DNA of 15,549 nucleotides, taken from contig UQNC01000043.1 in assembly GCA_900542175.1 (NCBI GenBank), positions 1 to 15,549 of the forward strand, given 5' to 3'. Within the stretch, counting starts at the first letter, position 1; the number at the start of each line of letters is the position of its first letter. A program made the position numbers and the translations under genes. The notes beneath the pieces were generated by a model, which was given only the letters and a program-made list of their open reading frames with translations, had not been told where the DNA came from and made no database searches. Of this stretch, positions 1-7,220 are shown one piece after another. Source of the stretch: an uncultured Collinsella sp. (GTDB lineage Bacteria; Actinomycetota; Coriobacteriia; Coriobacteriales; Coriobacteriaceae).

Positions 1-55
1 CCCTACCGGGAGTAGCCCCGACGGTTGACAAAACTATAGGAACACCCAATGACTA

Positions 56-92
56 GGGGGCGCCGTGGGATTGATCCCGCGGCGCCCCCTTT
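56..92. terminator. GC-rich terminator-like hairpin downstream of the M32 carboxypeptidase
   Basis: Bases 56-70 pair with 75-89 over 15 bp with one T-G wobble, leaving a TTGA loop at 71-74. A run of three T follows on the plus strand. The hairpin lies 23 nt beyond the stop codon of the minus-strand carboxypeptidase, so it probably ends that transcript. It may also end a plus-strand gene lying left of the window. The T tract is short on plus and essentially absent on minus, so the direction is uncertain. Confidence 0.55.
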
Positions 93-114
93 GCGTCGGC
101 GTGTCGGTTATGCC

Positions 115-1689
115 TTACAACTCGTACAGCGTGGTGAACTTGTCCTGCAGGTAGCTGCAGTAGTAGCGGGCGTCAAAGGCCATGCCGCAGGCGCCCTTGA
201 TGAGTTCCGGCGCGTCTTTGGCGCGGCCCCACTGCCAAATGTGCTCGCCCAGCCAGGCGCGGACGGGCGCCAGATCGCCGCTCGCGCAGGCGCCATTGAG
301 GTCGACACCGTCGCGGCACATGGCCGGCACAAACATGGCGTCGTAGGCGCTGCCCAACGCATACGTGGGGAAGTAGCCAAACGATCCGCCGCTCCAGTGC
401 GTATCCTGCAGACAGCCGCGCGTGTCGTCGGGAACGGGAATGCCCAGGTACTCGTCCATTAAGCGGTTCCAAAGCGCAGGGATGTCCTTGGCCGTGGCCT
501 CGCCGGCAAACAGCATGCGCTCGATCTGGTAGCGCACCATAATATGCAGCGGGTAGGTGAGCTCGTCCGCCTCGGTGCGGATCAGCGACGGCTGCGCAAT
601 GTTCACGGCGCGGTAGAGCGTGTCCTCGTCCACGTTGCCGTAGACTTCGGGCGCGTGACGGCGCAGCACTTCGAGCAGCGGTCCCATAAAGGCGCGGCTG
701 CGGCCAACGGTGTTCTCAAAGAAGCGGCTCTGGCTCTCGTGGATGCCCATGGAGGTGCCACCCTCAAGACAGGTGCGCGCATAGGCAGGATTGACACCCA
801 GCTCGTACATGGCGTGCCCCGCCTCGTGGATGATGCTGTAGACGTTGGAGATACAGTCGTCCTCGTAGATGTGCGTGGCGATGCGCGCGTCGCCCACCGA
901 GAAGCCCTCGCTAAACGGGTGCTCGGTAAAGGCAAGCGTGGTGTCGTCCAGGTTCAGGCCGACAAGCTTCATCAGGTCGAAGCTCATGGCACGCTGGGCG
1001 GCCTCGGGCACGCGGGCGTGCAAAAAGTCGGCAGCCGGCTGCTGGCCGCGCTCGCCGATGGCGTGCACGAGCGGCACGACCGTGGCCTTGACCTCATCGC
1101 AAAACGCATCGAAGCTCTTGACGGAAAGGCCGCGCTCGTACTGGTCGAGCCAAACGTCGTATGGGTCGCGCTTGGGGTCCATGAGCTCGGCCTGATGCTT
1201 AAGTTGGGCGACGATTCTATCCACATAGGGCTCAAAGCTTGCCCAGTCGTTGGCTGCCTTGGCCTTGTGCCACACGGCGTCCGCCTCGCAGGTGAGCCTG
1301 GTCCAGGCCTCGGCTTCTTCGGTGGGGATGGCACTGGCCTCACGTTGATCGCGGCCGAGCACACGGATCTCGTCGAGCAGCTGCGGGTCGTCGATCTTGC
1401 CGCCCGCGACGGTCTCTCGTGCCAGCGAGCGCACAAGTTCGACAGACTTTTTGCTGGTCAGCAGCTTGTGATGCTCGCCAGCAAGGGTGCCCATAGCATC
1501 GGCGCGGGCCGCGGCGCCGTTGGCGGGAGCAATGGTCGCGCCGTCAAACTCGGCAATCTTGAGCAGGTACTCGCGAGTCCACAGCTTGCCCTCGAGCTTA
1601 CGGAATTTTTTGACAGCCTTATCGACCTTCATGCCTTTGGGCGTCTTATCCGCTGCGGGCTTGGCCATCTTATCCTTGTTCTTTCCCAT
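115..1689 (-). CDS. M32 family zinc metallocarboxypeptidase (thermostable carboxypeptidase 1 type)
   Basis: This 524-residue protein should release C-terminal amino acids from peptides in the cytoplasm; there is no signal peptide. The M32 signatures are present in order: HPF at 257-259, a DARIATHI segment at 267-274 (a variant of the family's DxRxTT), HEAGH at 288-292 giving the two histidine zinc ligands and the catalytic Glu289, then HESQS at 317-321 whose Glu318 is the expected third ligand. The family's EADELTY box is at 373-379 and a GYFPTYALG box lies near the C terminus. Length fits the family norm of about 500 residues, apart from a lysine-rich N-terminal stretch of about 30 residues that may be a lineage extension. 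An AAGGA ribosome site 7 nt upstream supports the ATG at 1689. The gene is monocistronic and transcribed divergently from pheST. Family assignment is firm; natural substrates are unknown. Confidence 0.95.
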   Translation of the reverse strand: MGKNKDKMAKPAADKTPKGMKVDKAVKKFRKLEGKLWTREYLLKIAEFDGATIAPANGAAARADAMGTLAGEHHKLLTSKKSVELVRSLARETVAGGKIDDPQLLDEIRVLGRDQREASAIPTEEAEAWTRLTCEADAVWHKAKAANDWASFEPYVDRIVAQLKHQAELMDPKRDPYDVWLDQYERGLSVKSFDAFCDEVKATVVPLVHAIGERGQQPAADFLHARVPEAAQRAMSFDLMKLVGLNLDDTTLAFTEHPFSEGFSVGDARIATHIYEDDCISNVYSIIHEAGHAMYELGVNPAYARTCLEGGTSMGIHESQSRFFENTVGRSRAFMGPLLEVLRRHAPEVYGNVDEDTLYRAVNIAQPSLIRTEADELTYPLHIMVRYQIERMLFAGEATAKDIPALWNRLMDEYLGIPVPDDTRGCLQDTHWSGGSFGYFPTYALGSAYDAMFVPAMCRDGVDLNGACASGDLAPVRAWLGEHIWQWGRAKDAPELIKGACGMAFDARYYCSYLQDKFTTLYEL

Positions 1690-1808
1690 ACCTATATCCT
1701 TGATCTCGCAGACCGGACGCCACGGGTGGGCGTACGGCCAGTTTGCACAGCTACCTGCCTTGTACCCAGTGCGAACAAAACGGAACGCGGCGATATGCTC
1801 GCAGAATG

Positions 1809-1817
1809 TGTTATCCT
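1809..1817 (+). promoter_or_regulatory. Probable extended -10 promoter of the pheS T-box leader
   Basis: TG-T-TATCCT gives an extended -10 element with four of six matches to TATAAT. Transcription would start near 1824, a few bases before the first T-box stem. No convincing -35 is visible at 16-18 nt, which is tolerable with an extended -10. This is inferred from position and motif only. Confidence 0.4.
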
Positions 1818-1830
1818 ATAGCCCAATGCG

Positions 1831-2108
1831 TTGACGGAGAGGGTTTTGCCCGCCGCGTCGCCGGCAAGAGAGGGAAGGTCATGGGCTGCAAGCCTTCCTG
1901 CGGTGGCAAGGGCCAAGCGTTCACTCCCGAGCAGCGACCTCAACGGGCGCGCGGCTAGCGGCGGCGAAGCCCCAGTAGGGAAGCCGTGAGCCTCGCGATA
2001 AGGGGTGTAGAGTGGGCACGGCGGGCCAGACATCCGCTGGGTCAAACAAGGTGGTACCGCGGAATTCAACCGTCCTTGGGCAATGCACATGCCCGAGGAC
2101 GGTTTTTT
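1831..2108 (+). promoter_or_regulatory. T-box leader riboswitch responding to uncharged tRNA-Phe
   Basis: The T-box core AAGGTGGTACCGCG is at 2048-2061. Its UGGU bulge would pair with the ACCA 3' end of a tRNA with discriminator A, as tRNA-Phe has. In Stem I, GGAG at 1836-1839 pairs with CTCC at 1924-1927. Directly beside this helix, in the internal loop, is a UUC triplet at 1920-1922 followed by A, the expected Phe specifier. The 5' arm has the AGAGAGG kink sequence (1868-1874) and a distal hairpin built on GGAAGG (1873-1878) and CCTTCC (1892-1897). A terminator hairpin follows. When tRNA-Phe is uncharged it should bind and stabilise the antiterminator, letting RNA polymerase into pheST. Known family behaviour plus the downstream gene make the call strong; exact Stem I pairings are my hand folding. 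Confidence 0.93.
2070..2108 (+). terminator. Regulated intrinsic terminator of the pheS T-box
   Basis: Bases 2070-2081 pair with 2091-2102 over 12 bp (one T-G wobble) around a 9-nt loop. Six T follow at 2103-2108. It starts 9 nt after the T-box core and is the off state of the attenuator, about 85 nt before the pheS start codon. Confidence 0.93.
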
Positions 2109-2193
2109 GTTACCGAACCGGGCCGCGCATCCGCAGCATCGGGCGGCGTCAGCCGTCCCGGAGCGCGGATGCGCGAGAGACGAAAGGGAAGAC

Positions 2194-3270
2194 ATGAGTC
2201 TGATTGATGATCTGGTCAAACTCGAGGAAGAGGCCAAGGAGCTCGTCGCAGGCGCCGACGACGCAGCCAAGCTCGAGGCTGCGCGCGTTGAGCTGCTCGG
2301 CCGCAAGGGCCGCATCACCGGCCTGATGCGCATGATGGGCAAGCTCGCCCCCGAGGATCGTCCCGTGATGGGCAAGCGAGCCAACGAGATGCGCCAGCTG
2401 ATTGAGGGGATGCTCGACGAGCGCAACACCGAGATGAAGGCCGCCGCCCTCAAGCGCGCACTGGAGCACGACGCCGTCGACATCACGCTGCCGGGCATCC
2501 GTCCGCAGATCGGCCACCAGCACCTGATCAAGCAGATTATCGAGGAGGCCGAGGACATCTTCTGCGGCATCGGCTACACCGTCGAGTCCGGCCCCATGGT
2601 CGACACCTCCTACTACAACTTCACCGCGCTCAACGCCCCCATGGATCACCCGAGCCGCTCGGCCCGCGATACCTTCTACGTGGTCGACAACAACCCCGGC
2701 AGCGTCGCGCACCCCGAGGCTCACGCCCACGGCGAGTCCGACGTGCTGCTGCGCACCCAGACTTCGGGCGTGCAGATCCACACTATGGAGTCGCAGAAGC
2801 CGCCCATCTACATGATCTGCCCGGGCACCGTCTATCGTCCCGACACGGCCGACGCCTGCCACCTGCCGCAGTTCAACCAGATCGAGGGCCTGGTCGTTGA
2901 CGAGGGCATCACCTTTGGCGACCTTAAGGGCACGCTCGACTACTTTGTTAAGTGCATGTTTGGCGAGGATCGCAAGACGCGTTACCGCCCGCACTTCTTC
3001 CCCTTCACCGAGCCTAGCTGCGAGGTGGACGTGAGCTGCCACGTGTGCGGCGGCAAGGGCTGCAACTTCTGCAAGCACAGCGGCTGGATCGAGATCCTAG
3101 GCTGCGGCATGGTCGACCCCAACGTCCTGATCAACTGCGGCATCGACCCCGAGAAGTACACCGGCTTCGCCTTTGGTATTGGCGCCGAGCGCGTCGCGGC
3201 CCTGCGCTACGACCTGCCGGATCTGCGAACCCTGATGACGGGCGATATGCGCTTCTTAAATCAGTTCTAG
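2194..3270 (+). CDS. pheS: Phenylalanine--tRNA ligase alpha subunit
   Basis: The catalytic alpha subunit of the (alpha beta)2 class II synthetase attaches Phe to tRNA-Phe using ATP. The 358-residue product begins with the charged helical N-terminal arm (about 1-90) that contacts tRNA, followed by the class II core. GHQHLI at 107-112 opens the core. The QTSGVQIHTM block is at 189-198, the substrate-site segment PQFNQIEG at 225-232, and motif 3 GFAFGIGAERVAAL at 324-337. Four cysteines (282, 285, 290, 293) form the CxxC-x4-CxxC zinc-knuckle-like loop common in bacterial PheS of this type. ATG 2194 is preferred over in-frame upstream ATGs (for example 2083) because those lie inside the T-box terminator and because AAGGG sits 6 nt before 2194. 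First gene of pheST, under T-box control. Confidence 0.97.
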   Translation: MSLIDDLVKLEEEAKELVAGADDAAKLEAARVELLGRKGRITGLMRMMGKLAPEDRPVMGKRANEMRQLIEGMLDERNTEMKAAALKRALEHDAVDITLPGIRPQIGHQHLIKQIIEEAEDIFCGIGYTVESGPMVDTSYYNFTALNAPMDHPSRSARDTFYVVDNNPGSVAHPEAHAHGESDVLLRTQTSGVQIHTMESQKPPIYMICPGTVYRPDTADACHLPQFNQIEGLVVDEGITFGDLKGTLDYFVKCMFGEDRKTRYRPHFFPFTEPSCEVDVSCHVCGGKGCNFCKHSGWIEILGCGMVDPNVLINCGIDPEKYTGFAFGIGAERVAALRYDLPDLRTLMTGDMRFLNQF

Positions 3271-3280
3271 TCCCGGCGGC

Positions 3281-3373
3281 TTTCCCAAGCACCGCACCTT
3301 GCCTTTCAATCGTCGGTTGCGTACCTAAGTACGCGGCCCTCCTCTTTCAAGGCAATCTGCGGCACTTGGAAAA
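3281..3373. repeat. Large imperfect palindrome between pheS and pheT
   Basis: Bases 3281-3303 can pair with 3351-3373: 18 of 23 positions match, in blocks TTT, CCAAG, CCGCA and TTGCC separated by small symmetric internal loops. Inside lies a perfect hairpin, GCGTAC (3319-3324), loop CTAA, GTACGC (3329-3334). There is no T run, so this is not a usual terminator, and it sits between two subunits of one enzyme that must be made together. It resembles REP-type intergenic palindromes. A small hairpin CGGCT-CAA-AGCCG follows at 3395-3407, just before the pheT ribosome site. Confidence 0.6.
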
Positions 3374-3431
3374 CCCGTCTCCGTTGCAGTTTTCCGGCTC
3401 AAAGCCGCATTTATGAAAGGAGACCAGTTAG

Positions 3432-5885
3432 ATGCGCGTTTCTTACGACTGGCTCAAGACCATGATCGATATTCCGGAGGATCCCAAGACCCTTTCGGAC
3501 GAATATATCCGTACCGGTACCGAGGTCGAGGCGATCGACACCGTGGGCGAGTCCTTCGACCACGTGGTGACCGCCAAGGTGCTCACCAAGACCCCGCACC
3601 CCGATAGCGACCACATGTATGTGTGCTCGGTCGATGTGGGCGACAAGAACCTCGACGCCGACGGCAACCCCGCTCCGCTGCAGATCGTCTGTGGCGCGCA
3701 GAACTTCGAGGCCGGCGACCACATCGTCACGGCCATGATCGGCGCCGTGCTTCCCGGCGACGTCAAGATCAAGAAGAGCAAGCTTCGCGGCGTCGTGTCC
3801 ATGGGCATGAACTGCTCCGCGCGCGAGCTCGGCCTGGGCGGCGACCACTCCGGCATCATGATCCTGCCCGAGGATACGCCCTGCGGCATGCCGTTTGCCG
3901 AGTATGTGGGCTCGAGTGATACTGTGCTCGACTGCGAGATCACGCCCAACCGCCCCGACTGCCTGTCCATGATCGGCATGGCCCGCGAGACCGGCGCCAT
4001 TTTCGATCGCGATTTCCACGTTGAGCTGCCCGCCATCAAGGCGGAGACTGGCCGCGCGACCGACGACGAGCTTTCCGTCGAGATTGCCGACGAGGGCCTG
4101 TGCGACCGCTATGTCGTCCGCATCGTGCGCAACGTGAAGGTCGGCCCGTCGCCCGACTGGATGGTCAAGCGCCTTAACGCCCTGGGCGTGCGTCCGCACA
4201 ACAACATCGTCGACATCACCAACTACGTGATGATGCTCACCGGTCAGCCGCTGCACGCCTTTGACCTGGACACCTTTGCCGAGCGCGATGGCCACCGCCG
4301 CGTGGTGGTTCGCGCCGCCCAGCAGGATGAGAAATTCACGACGCTCGATGGCGAGGAGCGCGTGCTCGACGCCGGCATGGGCCTTATCACCGACGGCGAG
4401 CGCCCCGTGGCGTTGGCCGGCGTTATGGGCGGCATGGATTCCGAGATCGAGGACGATACCGTTGACGTGATGGTCGAGAGCGCCTGCTTCAACGCCGGCC
4501 GCACCTCGCACACCAGCCGTGACCTGTCGCTGATCTCCGACGCCTCCATCCGCTTTGAGCGCCAGGTCGACGAGACCGGCTGCGTGGACGTCGCCAATGT
4601 GACGTGCGCGCTTATCGAGGAGATTGCCGGCGGCGAGGTCGCCCCCGGCTATGTGGACGTGTTCCCCGCGCCCAAGACCATCGACAGCATTAGGCTGCGC
4701 CTGGCCCGCGTGCATGCCATCTGCGGTGCCGACATCGAGCCCGACTTTATCGAGCGTTCGCTCACCCGTCTGGGCTGCACCGTCGAGCGCGACGGCGAGG
4801 ACTTTATGGTCACGCCGCCGAGCTTCCGTCCCGACCTGCCGCGTGAGATCGACCTGATCGAGGAGGTCCTGCGCCTGTGGGGCATGGGCCGCGTGACGGC
4901 GACCATCCCGGCTGCCAAGAACCACATCGGCGGCCTGACCCGCGAGCAGAAGCTCACCCGCAAGGTCGGCGAGATCCTGCGCGCCTGTGGCCTCAACGAG
5001 ACCACGACTTTTGGCTTTGCCGCCCCGGGCGACCTGGAGAAGATCGGTATGTCCACCGAGGGCCGCGGTTGCCCCGTGGTGCTCATGAACCCGCTGGTAG
5101 CCGAGCAGACCGAGATGCGTCGTTCGCTGCTGCCGGGCCTGCTGCAGTCCGTGGCCTACAACGAGGCCCACGGTACGCCCAACGTGCACCTGTACGAGGT
5201 CGGCAGCCTGTTCTACGGTCGCGAGAACGCCAGCCTGCCCAAGGAGACCAAGTCCGTGGCGGGCGTGCTCTCGGGCCAGTGGAGCGAACAATCCTGGAAC
5301 ATGAAGTACCGCAAACTGCGCTTCTTCTTTGGCAAGGGCATTGTCGAGGAGCTGCTCGCCCAGCTGCGCATTGAGAAGGTTCGCTTCCGTCCCGTCGAGG
5401 GCGAGGGCTATGCCTTCCTGCAGCCGGGCCGTGCCGCTGAGGTCCTCTCGGGCGGCACCGTGCTGGGCTGGGTCGGCGAGATTCACCCCGAGGCGCGCGA
5501 GGCGATGGGTATCGATGAAGTCGTCGTTGCCTTTGAGCTCGATCTGGACAAGCTGATCAAGGGCGCCCGCAATCAGGAGAACTACCGCGAGTTCTCGCAG
5601 TACCCTGCTGTTGAGCACGACCTTGCTATCGTGGTCGACAACGCTGTGACCTGCGAGGATCTTGAGCGCCGTATTACCAGCGCCGGCGGCAAACTGCTCG
5701 AGGGCGTGCGTCTGTTCGACGTCTACCGCGATCCCATCCGCATCGGAGCGGGCAAGAAGTCCATGGCCTTTGCGCTTACGTATCGCTCCGACGACCACAC
5801 GCTCACCAGCGAAGAGGTCGAGAAGGCGCACCAGAAGATCGTCACCAAGGTGTGCAAGGGCGTAAACGGCGAGGTCCGCGGCTAG
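3432..5885 (+). CDS. pheT: Phenylalanine--tRNA ligase beta subunit
   Basis: The beta subunit of PheRS binds tRNA and edits Tyr-tRNA-Phe. At 817 residues it is the full-length bacterial form. Domains in order: tRNA-binding EMAP/OB fold at about 40-155 (HPDSDHMYVCSVDVG, then an IVCGAQNF block); B3/B4 editing domain at about 215-390 (NIVDITNYVM, QPLHAFDLD, ending near IRFERQVDETG); B5 DNA-binding-like fold at about 415-485; catalytic-core-like domain at about 490-710; and a C-terminal anticodon-binding ferredoxin-like domain at about 725-815 (YREFSQYPAVEHDLAIVV). AAAGGAG about 10 nt upstream supports ATG 3432. It follows pheS after 161 nt, which is wide for this pair and is filled by the palindrome at 3281-3373. 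No separate promoter is evident, so it should depend on the T-box. Confidence 0.97.
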   Translation: MRVSYDWLKTMIDIPEDPKTLSDEYIRTGTEVEAIDTVGESFDHVVTAKVLTKTPHPDSDHMYVCSVDVGDKNLDADGNPAPLQIVCGAQNFEAGDHIVTAMIGAVLPGDVKIKKSKLRGVVSMGMNCSARELGLGGDHSGIMILPEDTPCGMPFAEYVGSSDTVLDCEITPNRPDCLSMIGMARETGAIFDRDFHVELPAIKAETGRATDDELSVEIADEGLCDRYVVRIVRNVKVGPSPDWMVKRLNALGVRPHNNIVDITNYVMMLTGQPLHAFDLDTFAERDGHRRVVVRAAQQDEKFTTLDGEERVLDAGMGLITDGERPVALAGVMGGMDSEIEDDTVDVMVESACFNAGRTSHTSRDLSLISDASIRFERQVDETGCVDVANVTCALIEEIAGGEVAPGYVDVFPAPKTIDSIRLRLARVHAICGADIEPDFIERSLTRLGCTVERDGEDFMVTPPSFRPDLPREIDLIEEVLRLWGMGRVTATIPAAKNHIGGLTREQKLTRKVGEILRACGLNETTTFGFAAPGDLEKIGMSTEGRGCPVVLMNPLVAEQTEMRRSLLPGLLQSVAYNEAHGTPNVHLYEVGSLFYGRENASLPKETKSVAGVLSGQWSEQSWNMKYRKLRFFFGKGIVEELLAQLRIEKVRFRPVEGEGYAFLQPGRAAEVLSGGTVLGWVGEIHPEAREAMGIDEVVVAFELDLDKLIKGARNQENYREFSQYPAVEHDLAIVVDNAVTCEDLERRITSAGGKLLEGVRLFDVYRDPIRIGAGKKSMAFALTYRSDDHTLTSEEVEKAHQKIVTKVCKGVNGEVRG

Positions 5886-6011
5886 GGCTTGCGATGGGAG
5901 CGTAGGGCCTGATGGCGGTTGCTGCGGAGCCCTGCGCGACCGCGGTGTTCGAAATAAGGCACCGTTGACCCTGCATATATGACACGCGCATTACATAACG
6001 GCGTGCTGCTT

Positions 6012-6039
6012 TTGTGGCGGCGCGCCGTATTGCTATTAT
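6012..6039 (+). promoter_or_regulatory. Probable promoter of the nikMN-nikQ-nikO operon
   Basis: A -10 element TATTAT (6034-6039, five of six matches to consensus) is preceded at 16 nt by a weak -35 TTGTGG (6012-6017). The predicted start near 6046 would put the inverted repeat at 6050-6077 on the initially transcribed bases, a classical repressor position. A second possible -35, TTGACC at 5965-5970, has only poor -10 partners. The rest of the gap from 5886 to 6011 shows no clear feature. Confidence 0.5.
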
Positions 6040-6049
6040 AGCCTGCGGC

Positions 6050-6077
6050 GTGTTACGAATCATCAAGCTCGTAACAC
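6050..6077 (+). promoter_or_regulatory. NikR-like operator (GTGTTAC-N14-GTAACAC)
   Basis: A perfect 9-bp inverted repeat, GTGTTACGA at 6050-6058 and TCGTAACAC at 6069-6077, spans 28 nt. Written as half-sites it is GTGTTAC-N14-GTAACAC. From memory, the E. coli NikR site is GTATGA-N16-TCATAC (also 28 nt), and GTGTTAC-N13/14-GTAACAC was described for NikR in other bacteria. Placement just after the predicted transcription start fits repression of a nickel uptake operon. No nikR gene lies in the window. The repeat could also fold as a hairpin in the RNA. Confidence 0.6.
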
Positions 6078-6086
6078 TGATGAAAT

Positions 6087-6123
6087 GGTTCAAGCGGCGA
6101 TGCAATCCCATGCGCCGGCAACC
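6087..6123 (+). other. Hairpin in the nikMN leader next to the ribosome site
   Basis: An outer GGTT (6087-6090) can pair with AACC (6120-6123). An inner CGGCGATG arm (6095-6102) pairs with CATGCGCCG (6109-6117) with one bulged G. It ends beside the GGGAGG ribosome site at 6124-6129. It does not contain the conserved boxes of the cobalamin riboswitch. A modest structure that may tune translation, or chance. Confidence 0.3.
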
Positions 6124-6134
6124 GGGAGGCGTAT

Positions 6135-7220
6135 ATGCACATTCCAGACAACTACCTGTCCCCGCAGACCGATGCCGTTATGGCGGTGGCGATGGTGCCC
6201 GTATGGGTTCACTGCATCAAGAAAGTGCGCGCCACGCTCGATCGCGAGCATATGGCGTTCCTGGGCATCTGCGCCGCGTTCTCCTTTTTGCTCATGATGT
6301 TTAACGTTCCGCTGCCCGGCGGCACCACAGGCCACGCCGTCGGCGGCGCACTCATCGCGCTGCTGCTGGGCCCCGAGGCCGCGGCTATCGCTGTCTCGGT
6401 CGCGCTGGCGCTGCAGGCGCTGCTGTTTGGCGACGGCGGCGTTCTGTCGTTTGGCGCCAACTGCTTTAACATGGCCTTTGTGCTGCCGTTTGTCGCTGCT
6501 ATCGTGTTCCGTGCGCTCAACAGCCGTCTGCACGACAAGAGCTGGGGCACCTCGGTTTCTGCCATCGTGAGCGGCTGGGTCGGCCTGTGCCTGGCGGCCC
6601 TGTGCGCGGCAATCGAGTTTGGTATTCAGCCCATGCTCTTTACGAATGCTTCGGGCGCTCCGCTGTACTGCCCCTTCCCGCTGTCCGTGGCTATTCCTGC
6701 CATGTTGATCCCGCATATGCTGGTTGCCGGCGTGATCGAGGGCGTGGCGACGGCCGCCATCTACGGTTTCATTAAGAAGACGGCGCCGAGCGTTATCGTC
6801 GGGCCCGAGGCTGTCGATGGCCAGCTTGCTGCCGAGGGCGCTGCCGCCAAGAAGACCTCGCTGGTCCCCACGCTCATCCTGGTCGCCGTGCTTGTCGTGG
6901 CCACGCCGCTGGGCCTGCTGGCCACGGGTGACGCCTGGGGCGAGTGGGACGCCGAGGGCGCCGCGACTGCCGTTCAGGAGGCTGGCGACGACAGCCTGCA
7001 GGCTTCAGTCGGCCTCGACACCCCGACCTTTGCCGATGCCCTGCCCACGGGCGATTATCTGCAGGCCTATTCCGAGGAACAGGGCCTTGGCTTTGCCGGC
7101 CAGGCTGCGATGTATATTCTTTCGGGCGTGATTGGCGTGGCGGTGCTCACCATCGCATTCCGCCTGGTCTCGCTGACGGTCAAGGAAAGCGGTGCTCATG
7201 GCAATAGCCGAGCTGCCTAG
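6135..7220 (+). CDS. nikM: ECF transporter substrate-binding component NikM fused to NikN (Ni2+/Co2+ uptake, CbiM/NikM family)
   Basis: This 361-residue membrane protein is the metal-binding S component of a group I energy-coupling factor importer. It starts MHIPD: in NikM structures the free N terminus with Met1, His2 and a histidine in TM2 coordinates the metal. The matching histidine is at 67, in PGGTTGHAVGG. Several hydrophobic segments fill residues 11-215. After a hydrophilic linker (about 216-238) comes a fused NikN/PDGLE-type module with a helix, PLGLLATGDAWGEW at about 252-265, an extracytoplasmic loop and a last helix at about 325-348. GGGAGG 5 nt upstream fixes the start, which cannot be moved without losing the ligand. 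The common DG after MHIP is DN here. It overlaps nikQ. NikM versus CbiM cannot be decided from sequence alone; the NikR-like operator favours nickel. Confidence 0.85.
   Translation: MHIPDNYLSPQTDAVMAVAMVPVWVHCIKKVRATLDREHMAFLGICAAFSFLLMMFNVPLPGGTTGHAVGGALIALLLGPEAAAIAVSVALALQALLFGDGGVLSFGANCFNMAFVLPFVAAIVFRALNSRLHDKSWGTSVSAIVSGWVGLCLAALCAAIEFGIQPMLFTNASGAPLYCPFPLSVAIPAMLIPHMLVAGVIEGVATAAIYGFIKKTAPSVIVGPEAVDGQLAAEGAAAKKTSLVPTLILVAVLVVATPLGLLATGDAWGEWDAEGAATAVQEAGDDSLQASVGLDTPTFADALPTGDYLQAYSEEQGLGFAGQAAMYILSGVIGVAVLTIAFRLVSLTVKESGAHGNSRAA

Noticed and set aside
25..53. TTGACA at 25-30 as the -35 of a plus-strand promoter.
   Set aside because: No -10-like hexamer at 16-18 nt and a strong hairpin follows immediately.
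3..56. A short plus-strand frame without stops that ends in TAG at 54-56 just before the hairpin, possibly the tail of an upstream gene.
   Set aside because: Only 17 codons, with codons rare in the neighbouring genes (CTA, GTA, ATA, GGA); too little to support a coding call.
3411..5831. An 806-codon open frame on the minus strand opposite pheT, and similar long antisense frames opposite the M32 gene, pyk and the ATPase.
   Set aside because: They mirror the codon bias of the genes on the other strand (GC-rich third positions remove stops), are composed of low-complexity Ala/Gly/His/Val/Asp sequence, lack ribosome sites and resemble no family.
5886..6134. Cobalamin riboswitch upstream of the CbiM/NikM-family gene.
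   Set aside because: The conserved B12-box sequences are absent; the perfect palindrome fits a protein operator better.
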